Source: Orthonyx spaldingii
Taxonomy: Eukaryota > Chordata > Aves > Passeriformes > Orthonychidae
Reading direction: 5' to 3'
Assembly (NCBI GenBank): GCA_013397795.1
Contig: VZTJ01004374.1
Location: 443,227 to 507,226 of the forward strand
DNA length: 64,000 bases
A model generated the notes under the pieces. That model saw only the letters and a list, made by a program, of their open reading frames with translations, was not told the origin of the DNA and searched no databases. Positions 1 through 12,600 of the stretch are shown here, piece by piece; the stretch's first letter is position 1, and the number at the start of each line of letters is the position of its first letter. The translations under genes were made by a program, and so were the position numbers.

Positions 1-502
1 CACAAACTTCCTCACACTGCTCCAGCAGTCACCAAAGCCCAGGCACAGAAGGCACCCCTTTTGCACTGACCGCAGGCTGAAGGAAGGTGATGTGACCCAT
101 CAGTTCCCCTTCAAAGGGAACACCTGCCCTCATGGAATTCACAAAGGATGAGAGGGCTGTTTTAGTCTCCCTGTCCTTTCAGTGCTTTCAGGTCTTGATG
201 CTGCTGTTGGAGCTGCCCCAGGACGGTGAGAGTTTTGCGGCACAGAGCTGGGATAGGGCAGAAGTCACCGATTTCACATCTGTCTACAACCTCTGCCAAC
301 AACAGGACATGGCACCCCTTTCTAGTGTGCTCAGACCTCTTGACACCGCACTTTTTTGTTTTTTAACTTTGTTACCACTGGCTGTTTGCTCCCATCATTA
401 AATCATTGTTTGACACATGCAATCTATCACAATCTGTCCTACAGAGAGATGATGAGCTATGTAAGTCACAGGGGAAAAAAAAACCAACATAAAATTATTT
501 AC
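1..502. other. NRAP intron at the left edge
   Basis: This is intronic sequence downstream of exon 14 in gene order. I find no further nebulin module here and no recognisable repeat. Confidence 0.7.
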
Positions 503-607
503 ATCTTTCAAAGGGATCAACTTTCTTGTTGTCTGGTATGAAGGAGTGAGAGTAGCTGGGTAATTGTAGTCAACACCGTCATGTTTGTAATCAGACTTAT
601 AGGCTAT
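503..607 (-). CDS. NRAP: NRAP coding exon 14: last exon in the window
   Basis: This exon has 105 nt, phase 0. It reads IAYKSDYKHDGVDYNYPATL and ends LIPLKD. The donor is GTAAAT, weaker at +5 than the others in this gene. The gene continues to lower coordinates. Confidence 0.93.
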
Positions 608-3600
608 CTGAAACACAAGGAGAACAAAAAAAAAATCATTCCTTTTTTTTTTTCAGCTGTCATTTGTTTGAATAATTATCAGTCAAGAGGAAAGGAGAAA
701 CAATAATATTAATATTAAATGCAAGAAACAAAGTAAGTTCAATGTCATGAGTGACAAAGAAAATGAAATTATTTGCATAGTTTAGCCACTAATTGATTCT
801 TTTTCAGCTTCTCAATTAATCCAATGCCAACAGTGGGAGCATTAACTTAACTTCCACCTATGACACATCTCTTTTATCTTTCTGCTTAGTTCTCCAGCTT
901 CTTACAGATTTGTAAATAATGTACTTGAAGGAATGGTATGTAATGAAATAGCTTCTTGACTAACCCAGTAAATTAAATTGGAATCCAGAAATCTTCATTA
1001 AAGACTGTTTTTTCCAGCAAAGGTCTGACCCTGGGGGTGGTGGCAAACAACCTTCAGCATCCTACTGATGTCAAAGAAAACTGAAGGATCTCAGTATGTT
1101 GCCAGATCACTGAAATTTCTTATTTTAACTTCTTCCACACAGTTAGCTATAAAACAGTACAAAAGGGTTTCCAGAATTTCCCCTCATCTCAACATATCTT
1201 TCTGTCAGATCCTCATAGAGTATGATCTAAAGTTTTCTATCAACTGAATTCTGGAAAAACTGAAAGACAAGGAGGCAACAGCCATACAAGTGTGATTAAA
1301 AGGGACTTACATTGCTCGCCAAGCTGCCAACTTTCATGGCATGGAGCATTCTCTTGTCCATGCCAATACCCACATAGTGACCTTTCATTTCATTCTGGTA
1401 GGTTTCTTTGTATTTAAGCTGTGCAAAAGAAAAAAAAAAAAAAGATAAAAATACTCTGAGAAAATATATTCAACTCTGCTATTGAAGAGTTTCAGCTTTT
1501 CAGAGTTTCCATATTTTACAGCAGGGAGACAAATTGTTACAGCTGTGGTCTACTAGTGTTGCTCCAATACAGGAAATCATTAATCCACAACAGCCTTGGT
1601 ACTTTAAAAAGTAAAAGCTAAAACCCTCTGTGAGTTTTCTGTTTTAAAGATGTCATTTTAATGTTCTTCATATCACCCAAATGCCATACAAAAAAGATAC
1701 CTCTGTGTTCTGTTGCTGCATATTATTTCATCAGAAACAAATCCTAGAACAAAGTTCCAGGGAGACAATATTTGTGCATTAACAAAAAAACAAGACTGGG
1801 TTGTCTTGGTGCATCTTTCACCAATCCCAGAGTGGGAGATTTGGCAATAAAAATTGATCATTCTATCATCTCAACTGTATGGCAAAAGATTTACTCCTCT
1901 GGGATTTCAGAGAATGATAGAGGCAGTATAAAATAAAATTATATTTAATGAGATACAAACAGTATAATTGTTAACACTGATTCTTTTCACACAAGAATTA
2001 TGTTCCTCTCTGGCATGAACTCTTGTGAAGTATCTTCTGCCTAACTATCCAGTCAGGAAATGGACATGCACAATGAAATAAATAATAATTATGACAGACA
2101 ACAGTAACAGCTGACTGCTACTTGTCTAGATCAGCAGTCCAAGGTAGATAAACTCTCTTCCAAATACCAGAATAGTTCTTTCCATAATCCTATATAAAAT
2201 GAGCCCCAGATATACATCAGGACACACTAGGACAGGTGTTGTACAGACACGGGCTAAAATCAGTTAAAATCACATTTCCAGCACACGTTTATCTGAAACC
2301 TACACACACAGATGACCTGTGATTCCAGCAGCTACCAGGGCGAGCAAGCCACACATGAGGAGCTGAAAACTTACATCACTGGTGAATTTTGAGATCTTGC
2401 TCACATTCTTGAATTGTGGAGTGTCACAGTAGTTCATGCTGTAGCCTTTGTTGTTTCCAAGATCCTTCTTGTACTCCACCTTAGTGACAAAAATGCACAA
2501 TGGGAAGACAGGGTAAAACCTTAATCTGCTCTATCAAGTTCCTTCACACACTTTTTATTAGGCAGACCCACTGTTCAGAGATTTTGATACATGGCCTTCA
2601 TTAGATGGCATATGATGAAAAGTAATATGAAGAGAATTTTCATATACTCAGTTCTCATTTTATAGGCAAGGGAAATGCAATTTCATCCTCTGCAAAGTAT
2701 ATGACACAGTGACAGGAGGAAAGTTATTAACAAAAACAATGATAAATGATATACAAAGGAATTCTAAGGTGAGTGGAGCAAATGAACACATAAAAATGTG
2801 CCGTGTACCAGGTTCCACAAGACCTCAGCAAGAGCTTTTGTACTCTCATAGTCATTCCTGTTTAAGGAACATGTACTCAGCCAGCAACAGCTGCAATGAA
2901 AGACTGAGACATGAGAAGAACTCAGCTTGCTTAGTCTAGGAAATCAAAGGCAGAGAGAAGAAAATGATGTATTTGTAAACCTCTCTGAAAAGTAACCATG
3001 CAGGGAGAAGAACTTTTTAAACTAAAGGGCAACGCTAGCACAAAACACAGTGGTAATAAAGCGGACAGGAATAAATGCAGCCCAGAAATTGGAATAGGAA
3101 GATTATACGATGCTGTGTCAAACCAGCAGGAACCAGGAATTATTGGCCCAGGAGGCCCCTTCCAGCCCTTCTTCCAGGGGTTTTTCATTATTGAAGGTTT
3201 TATACTCTGACATCTCATGAGTATAAGTTTTTAAACTGCCATGGGGAAGTTCTAGAAACTCACATTTATTAATAGTTTTATAGCTGATATGACACTATAA
3301 ATAAATTAATAATTCAGGATCTACTGAGAATTCTCTAGCAATCTTCCCTTGCCAAGCAGAAAAAGAATCAATTATCAGTCTTTCACATGATAGAAGAAAA
3401 CAGAAATCTGCATAACCAGAATGGTATCAATTTTTGGCTGTGTTCATGTTATTTTTTGATTATTAGAATAACCTTTGAGACACTCCAAGGTACACACCCA
3501 ATTCATCCAAAAGTATTTGTGATTATATCTTAATATCGTATTAAAAACACAATTCAGGTTTGGGATGGGGTTTTTTCAGATTTCTATTCTTCATGTGGTC

Positions 3601-6600
3601 AGAATTATAATTACTGTCCTGGGGTTCATTTCCCCCACTTTCATACAGGTGATTGGGAGGGCCAGAACACAGCACCTGAAAATCTGTTCTTGCGCTTTTC
3701 TCTCCGGTTACGGTGCTACACAAGATGATTTTTGTTATGTGCAACACACTAAGAACAACAGCTTTTTTCACTTGCAGTCCTCGCTCATCAAACACAAATG
3801 TTTGTATGAGCAGCTCCCAAACTTGTTAAGAGATCGATTCAAGCTCTTACCTCACTGACAAGCTTGTTAACACTTCGGGCTTGTTTAAGGACCAAGTTGT
3901 CTTCAGCTGTTAGGGAGTGAAAGTGAGCTGCACCTTTCATCTTGGAAAGATCTTTCTTGTATTTTATCTGAAAAGAAGTAGGGAGAATTATAAAGTAGAT
4001 GTGCACCTTTTCATCATTACTATTTAGACTGACTTCATGAGTCAGGATAATATCTTCCCTGTGCTTGCTTTGATAAGTAAATGGAACTTGCCAAGTTGAA
4101 ACACTGTGAGTATTTACTTCCTCAAATAACCCAAATATAATCCCATAGCCCTTCACAGTCTCTCTCAAGACATTTTACTAGACAGAAATTTTTTATCCAT
4201 TTTTGACATAGATTGAGCAGTGCTGGTTGTTGTTCATAGCTTGAACAGATTATTCACAGATTCTTGGCTAGTGACAGCATGGAGCTTGTGTGCTCTTCTA
4301 GTACTGAAGTCATTCCTCAGTACTTTAATTTTAATCAGAGAATTATAGGTAGTCATCAAGTACTCTGCAAACTTTTCCTTTTGTACAAACCAGCTTTTTT
4401 TAAAAGCTGGATATTTTTGTATTTTTAGTGTGTTTAAGGGAATTATGTTTCTCTACCAAATCAAGATTGAAATAAGGGATTTCTAAAATTAATTTAGACA
4501 TCATGTTATTGACATAAATTGGGCTTGGGTAGGTAAAGAGAGATAATACTTATGCTGGTCTTTTGCCAAACTTTGTCCAGCAAAACCCCTGTTGGGAATA
4601 TGTATCAATATTTCTTACATACAATGAGATGCTTGTATTATACATCTTACATTCCTATGGTTCAAAAACCAGTAACATAATGTACAAAATAATTTCACAA
4701 GAACTGAAATGCAAAGTGTTTTGGTTTTTTTCCAAGTGTGCACACATTTCCTCAGTCTTTAAAACTATAAGTCAGTTTGGTGAATCCTGTAGTGTGCAAA
4801 TGTTACTGCCATGAGCCAATCCTCCTCCTCACTCCAGGTGTTACTAACTAATAAGGAAACTACTGACCATTAGCATTTTCCAAACGTATGAAACTGTGAT
4901 CATTTTCTGGAAAGGTTAAATATTTCATGTTTAAACAGGGGATCACTGAGTTTGTCATCAAACTGGGATTGGTCACAGAGGATTTGAGGTTTTTATATTC
5001 TCTCAGTGATAAGCTCAGGTAACAGAACATGACTGATCCTTTCACTCCAGTTTACTGCTCATGTCTAGTCCAGCCTAATACAAGCTGAAAGACTCAACCA
5101 TCTGTTAGCTCCCCAGAAGACAGACTGAGCTCATCAGCTCACACAGCCCTGTAGGGGACAGGTGCCCACACTACAAAGGTTGTCACTCACAGGAACCCTT
5201 CAGAGCAGCCACAGGGTACTGACCTACAGACTGACCTGTTTTTTGTCACTGCCAGAAATGACCTCCTCAAATAGGACTGAGGCCCTTTAATGGATGGGCT
5301 GGATGCAAGAATCACACACCACCACCTCTTTGCCAATTCTTTAGTTTACCACCCAAAAAAAAAATCCCTGGCTTAGAAATGAGCTCATTTTTGTGAAGTG
5401 ACAGTGTCCTACTCTATGCTTCTTTTCCTCCATATGACTTGCTTTGTGCTAGAGGCATGATATATCAAAATATCAAAACCAGTACAGTTCATTCATCCTC
5501 CATTTATTCACTACTGGGAATACCACAGTAGTCCACAGGATGATTAAGGCAGTTGAAGGTTTCATTAATAATACAAGTGCAGATTTGCCAGGAGGGTTAA
5601 CCTAACAGTAGGGATCCCCATTAGTTGCTACATGCATCTCGTCCCTCGTGCAAGTTGGAGCTGTGCCCCCTTCTATTAATGGATATTATTAATCCCCTGA
5701 GCCATCCAGTTCCCAGCAATGCAGCAAAATGTCACTTTTGTTTACTTCTCAAGTGCAATTTTAGCATTCTCCTCCCAGGCACTGCTCTGACAAACTGCTG
5801 CTTTTAATTGTTTATGAATTGTATTGATTCAGGTTTCATACTTACATCACTTGCCAGTTCATTTGCTTTCTTGGCATTTTGATAAGCTGGAGTGATCATA
5901 GCAGGAAAGCTTCCTTTCCCTCTGCGTTCCTCAAACTCATCCATATATCCCTGAAGAAAATTCAGAGTGTTTACTCATCACACAGGAGCAGGTGGGGCCA
6001 TGGGTTATTTTACAAAGCCCCACAGTCCTTGTTAGCAGGAAGCTTCATGGCTTCAATGATTTTTTTTAAAATTAAAAACATGACCAAATAAAAACAAGAA
6101 TAAATTGACCCATTCAATTATCTATGCCTGTGAAACCACCTGAGCTGCATTCCAAGAGAAATTTAGGTAGCTATTAGCTGTGGTCAAGATAGCATTCAAT
6201 GATATACAACCTTCTGATCTCACATAATTTCTTACAGAAATGATATCTGCTTGCCTCTATCAATACATGTTCCCCTGGAATAGGATAAAAATAGCTAATG
6301 GTTTGGATAGCCAGGAGACTTGCTGAAAGTCAACAAGTTTAACACCGGATCAGCCTTCCTCTGTAGTATTATAGAAGCTGTTTCATCATTCCATGGTCAT
6401 TCTTCACATCATAATTGACCAAAAATAATACTTTTATACTGCAGTGATGTATTTTGAAGAGGGATTAACAAATGAAGCAGAGATACCTAGTCATCAAAAT
6501 GGCAAACTCCTTAGTGAACAAAATCACAAAATTTCATTGGTTTGATTTAAAAAACCCCAATTGTTGTGGAAGTAACATTCTTAAATACATCTAGAGATAA

Positions 6601-9600
6601 GTTTATGTGTAAATGTTTGACAATTCAAAAACCATTTTGATAGTTTAACAGCAAAATACTGGAGCTTTTTTTTTAATGGTAATGCACAATATCATCCCAA
6701 AGCCTTCTATGGCAAGATCTGGGGAGAATATGGTGTACAAACAAGAATACAAACAAGTGAGATATAGTGTAATGTGTCACCTCTGCAATATTTTGTAAAT
6801 CCTTTGCAGTAAAGAGGCAGTCTGAGTGAAAATAGACTGTGCCATGAATAGCATGCATGTCAAGAATGCCATGGAGAGTACAGATAGGAAGGACTACAAA
6901 TATGTGGAATATCTCTTTTGTGATTTCTCAGTGCAAAACCATCCATTGCAGGCCATTTTGTGCACCATCAATGTCACATGGTAAGATAGGTCACACTACA
7001 AATTTGTGAACAATATGATGCCAGAGTTACAATAGCATTAAATTATTCTATAAACAGGCATAGAAAAGAAAAAATATACTTGCTTAATCAGCTGAGCTAT
7101 TTTCTTAAAATACCATTAATGAGTTTGAATTCTCCAGACTAACCTGTCTTTTGCTTCTAACTTTCTCAAATGCATTTTAATATAATTTCTAATATTGTGC
7201 ATATAGTCAAAGTTTTAGAAAACTATTTTAGCCCCTCTAAGGCTTTTAAACATCAACAAAACAGGCATTCAACACAGGAATTTTACAGTAAGATTCCTTA
7301 AGTTGTCTCATGCTAGATATATAAATATGCATGTATATATATATATATGTGTGTATCTATATATATTTGTATGATGTACACTCAACTCACTGTTTATGAT
7401 CTCAACAGTTAGAAATCTAATCCCTTTACCCATGTTAAGTCACAATTTACTCAGAAAGATCCATTAATTTCAGTGACTCTGTGTTATTTGACTAATAATA
7501 TCAGTACCCAATCTATGAAGATTAAAACTCAAAATGAATTTGAAGTCTGTGACTGAAGTTTCAAAGATACTTTCAAAGAAGAAAAAACTTAAATTATTTC
7601 TAAAACAGAAGCATTCTAATGCTTGAAAATGTAATTAGTGCTTTTTCAAATTCATCTTATTTGTTTATTCCTATTAAAACTTGTAGCAGTTCAAAAGACA
7701 GAAACTAATTGAAGGTTTCATTGCTACAACTCTAAACTCATATTCTTCAAGGATGGTTTGCTTTTCACAGAATATTAAATGTAGATTTGGACAGAAGACG
7801 TGAACAAGTGTGAAATATGGAAGGTTTTAGGAAAATACAGTCCCTGTTCCTTCATTTCTCCAAAGTATATGGACCTACTGAGGAGCAAGACAAAAACCCC
7901 TAAGATTAACCACAGAGTCTTCTTTATACAAGAAAACTATTCAATTCCTTTCAGGTTCCCTTTAGCTGGATTCAGTTCTATTTAGCTGTGCTATTTCTTT
8001 AACTTAATTGGGAACAGAACTTTGGGTGCATTTTGAGAGACCACAAAACCAATTGCATTCCCTTAAAAAATTAAACATAAGCAAAACGAATGCCACTGAC
8101 CAAAACAGAACTAAAGACTGTTTGGTTCCACAAATACAGAACTACAGCTTATCAGCCTTATAATACTCTTGTTGTAGAAGAGCTGAAATCTAAGAGACTG
8201 TGCATCTAAGAGATTCAGGGCTGTTCACACATATTCAGAGCTGCAAAGCTCTAAGATTTGTAACAATACCAGCAGGGAAAGGACACTTAACTATCTGCCA
8301 AATTTCTACCATTTCAGAACCCTTTCGATTTTCTCCTGACTGAATTTCCTTATTCATGGAATGGGAATATTTCCTCAAGTAAACATATCTGTAGCAACAC
8401 CACAATAGAAATGTACATAGAGTGCATACACGCACACAGATAAACTTTACCAGGGTCAGTCTTCACCTTTAGGAATGACCCTACCATAAGGGTCATGCAG
8501 TGACAGTGCAGGCACCTCGTAGTCACATCTTTAAGTGCCAGATGCATTACACCTTAGGAGCACAGTGCTGTTTGCACATTACCCCTTCCCTTGAGACCGT
8601 GTTTTCTCACACAGGAAAACAAAGAGAAAATAGGATTCTAAAGCCCTGAGCAATCAGCTGTAGTAATGATCAACGTCAGCATGGTTATCTCTTGGATGTT
8701 GCATACCTGTCCATATTGATCTACATTTTCTCTTGTAAAAGCAACATCTGCTCCAGCTGTATGGCTGGCTTTTCCCTTGATCTCTTTTTCGTATCTTTGA
8801 TGATACTTTACCTAACAGGAAAAAAGGAAGTGAATAATGTGGGTGAGTTTAGTCTGGTACACAGATGCTGCACAATAAATAACAACCAATGACATGCACA
8901 TGTTGTCAATAAAGGTTTGTCAAAATTCCCATTGCCACCAACCTGCACAAGTCAAATATGCCACTTGAAGATATAGGAACAGAACTAGTGGTGTACTCTT
9001 TAATAATGCACTAGGAGCACGGGACTTGCCATTTCAACCCAGACCATTAGTTGAGTGTGTTCAGTACCAGCTGGCTAATCTCTGATGCTCCAGCAGTTTG
9101 AAAAAGTAGAACTGATTGTAATGCAAATTCATGGTTACCACAGCACATTTTTACCACAGGGTCACCAGAACCCCATCAATAAATGGGTTTGTTTCTGAAA
9201 GGCGCTGATCTCCCCAGTGATAAAGGGAATTTTAGGGAATCAGCCTTCAAGTTTAGACCAAGATGTGCACTACATTTGCTGAAGCCAAAAAAATGCCTGT
9301 AACCTGATTTTGCCCTTTAATCACCATGTGTGTTTGCTGACAAAAGTGAAGTTTTCCACAGATCAAAGGCAAATAAAAACATGTAATTGTTTTAAAGTCA
9401 GTTGCTTTTGCCTTCAAAATTACAGATCTCTTATTTTCCTCAATGAATCTTAATAACATTTAAAATTCACTTCCATTGAGATTTATGTTCTTCCATATGT
9501 TATCTACTCCAACAATGAGAGATTTTCATTCAGTTTCCAATAACAAAGCACAATTAACTTTACATTTGAAGGAATACTGATGCCCTTTTATGGTGCTTAT

Positions 9601-12600
9601 TAAAGAGTACAGGGGTGTTATGGTTTTGCTATGTTTGGAAAGGAAAAGAAAGCCAATAAAGATCAGTATGCCATGTTCATGGAATTTCTTCCGGTAAATG
9701 TTTTAATCCAAAATTTGTGTGACCATGTAATATTTTCTTTCAAAGAGACTTTGCTTTGGACACTTACATCACTGGCTAATTCATTTGCTCTCTTGGCTAT
9801 TTGATAAGCTGGAGTGATCATAGCAGGAAAGCTGCCTTTTCCCTTACGTTCTTCAAAGTCTTCTGTGTATTTCAGCTGTAAAATTTCAAGACAGTTTGTG
9901 AGCAATTAGATCAAATGTATCTTGATTGCACACATAATCAATCCCTAAAGTTATAAAGTTGGGTTTTTGATGGCTGTCATCTGCCAAAAGGAAGATGAAC
10001 CACTAAGTCTGAATCTTTGCAGTTTGGTCTTTAGCTACATGATCACACATCTTCTGCATGGCCCCTTTGTCTTACTCAGGGTGTAGGATGAAAACATCTG
10101 TTTAAAGAAAATACTGAAGGTGTCTGCAAGATGCCTGCTCTATTTATATGAGTCAGGAATCTTCTTTCTTGATTTTGCATGGCACCCAGTTGCTGGGTAT
10201 GGAACAGACTGGTTCCCCACCTTCTGTTCTGACAGCCTAAAACGGCCTCAAATTGAATGTGGTCTTTGTAACTGAAAGTATTAAATGCTTAACGGTAAAA
10301 TGAGTCTGCCTTTAAAATATTACTTTTTTTTTTTCATATTTTAAGTGATTTATAAATACCCTAAGAACCACTTGCAGAGCCAAAACCAGGTCAATTTATT
10401 TTGTTTCACTTACATCACTTGCAAGCTGTGTGCCAGCCTTTGCGTGAAGTATGTCTGGAGTGTCTACAACAGAGGTGAACTTTGAAACTCTCTCTTCATG
10501 TCCACGCTTATATTCTACCTGAAGAGGAAAACATATATATCCATATTAGAAACAACAAGCAGAAAAAAATGTATTTCCTATCAGAAGGCTTCACGAGGAA
10601 ATGAGCAACAGCAGTTGTGACATTTTCCACTATACAGTCAAGCTCTCCATACATTTAAGGCCCAATTTCCTTGAAGTGAATAGCAGAAGCAGACAAAAAT
10701 GGACCTGGATAATCAAATTTTCAAAGGATACTTGATGTATGTGAGCCATACATTTGATTAAAATATCATGAAAATAGTCGTTAATGTCCCAAGACCATAC
10801 TGCAATGACAATGCAGATAGCATTTGCAGAAAACAACACTTTAAAATCATTTTTATGGGATGTATTTTTACTTATCTTTTTCACATGAATTGTTCTTTTT
10901 ATAAATAAGCAATTTTCTGTGCATAAATTTAAAGTCACTTGTATACAAAGTCATTCCAATGTTACAGCTATTTGATTTCAAATAAAGAGAAAAATTTCAA
11001 ATGTAAATAATTAGATTAAAAAATACATAATGTGAAAGCAAAGGTAATGAATTAAATGAACATTTCAGTGTGAGTCACAATCTTTTTCAGGTTGTGATAA
11101 ATTACAGCAAAAGTTGCTACATTTTCCAGGAAATATCTACATTTGTTCTATATTATTGTCTTCTCAGGCCAAGTAGTTTATTAACCCTGTTTTCCGCATC
11201 ATGTTAAAATTTTCTTACTTTGTAACAGCACAACAAATATTCACTATAGAATCTAACATCTCAAGTGAATGGCCTGAACCCAGGATTATCCAAATTCAGA
11301 AGTCTAAAATATAATTAAAAACCCCTGTGACTTACATTACTGCTTAGCTGGGTGGCTCTCTTAGCAACCTGATAACCTGGAGTGATCATAGCGGGGAAGC
11401 TGCCTTTGCCTCTTCGTGGCTCATATTCTTCTGTATATTGAAACTAAAAGATTAATTTGTTTTGTAATTACAGAAGAACCCACTGTAGTTTAACGTGATT
11501 CCTCTTCTCACGCTTGCTTTCTAAAGGTATGTATCACTTTACTTAAAAGTAAACAGAATAAAGAACTTAGACCTTATAAGTTGATTAGGTAAAACAATTT
11601 CCTATATATAACAGAAAACGTTTCTCATTCATATCAATTATCCACTGTTAGTGGCCTATGTTGTTTGGGTCACTAACCCATTGTATGGACATAGACAATC
11701 AGTCATAATTCAGAAGTGATTTTCATCTGTCATGGAAATACAGTCAATGGAAAGTCTAGTCTATGGAAAATATGGCACATTTTCCATCGTGAGTTCTGCT
11801 CTACTGAGAGGGACAGCACTGCCTGCTAGATCAGATCACCTCAGTTTGGTCAGCAGCTGAAGTGCTTCTCAGTTACATAAATACATAACTGTATGATTTA
11901 TAGGATGGGCAATAGAACCATTATATGACTTTAATCACTTACATGACTAAGTATTGTTATCGACAGAAATAAACATGTCAGTCTCTCCTTTGGCAACATC
12001 TTAACAAAGATCAGAGTGTAGACAGACCCTCCAGATATTCTTCCTGCAGAGCCTAGAGGTGACATCTTACCAAAGACTGAGTTTGATGCATTTGTAAGTC
12101 TTCAGAATATGATAGACCATGAAAATAAAGCCAAACCTCCATTCACTTACATCACTCAGAGCCTTCTGTGCCTGTGTTATCTTGACCATCTCAGGATCTG
12201 GGATTGTTCCTGGGTACCACGATTTTCCTTCCTCATAGGCAGCATAGTAAGCATTCTACAAAACAAAAACTAGATAACTACCTATCTTCACCCTTGTTTT
12301 AACACTCAAACACCTGATCTGACAGGAGAAAAAGGAAACACACAGTGCTGTGGAAGTGAAATTCACTCTCTGCAGCACAAGGCCTACACTCCACATCCCT
12401 TCTGAATGCCAAGGCAGAACTTGTATAACAAGAACTGACATCAAGATGACAGGATGCAGGATCCTGGAGTGAGACTAAAATAACACCCCCTGGGGATCGG
12501 ATCACCTGCTGTGAAGCTCCAGTGCCAGCAGAGAGAAGACACCTGGAGTATGGCTGAACATGCAGCAGCCCCAACAGCTGACTACAGACACACTCTTCCT

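Larger units (their letters stand above)
3968..8706. other. NRAP introns 9 and 10 (around the exon at 5846-5950)
   Basis: These are the larger introns at the 3' end of the visible gene: 1,878 nt and 2,756 nt. They are AT-rich and the only repeat I recognise is a short TA/TG microsatellite near 7312-7372. No additional exon with a nebulin motif was found on either strand. Confidence 0.6.
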
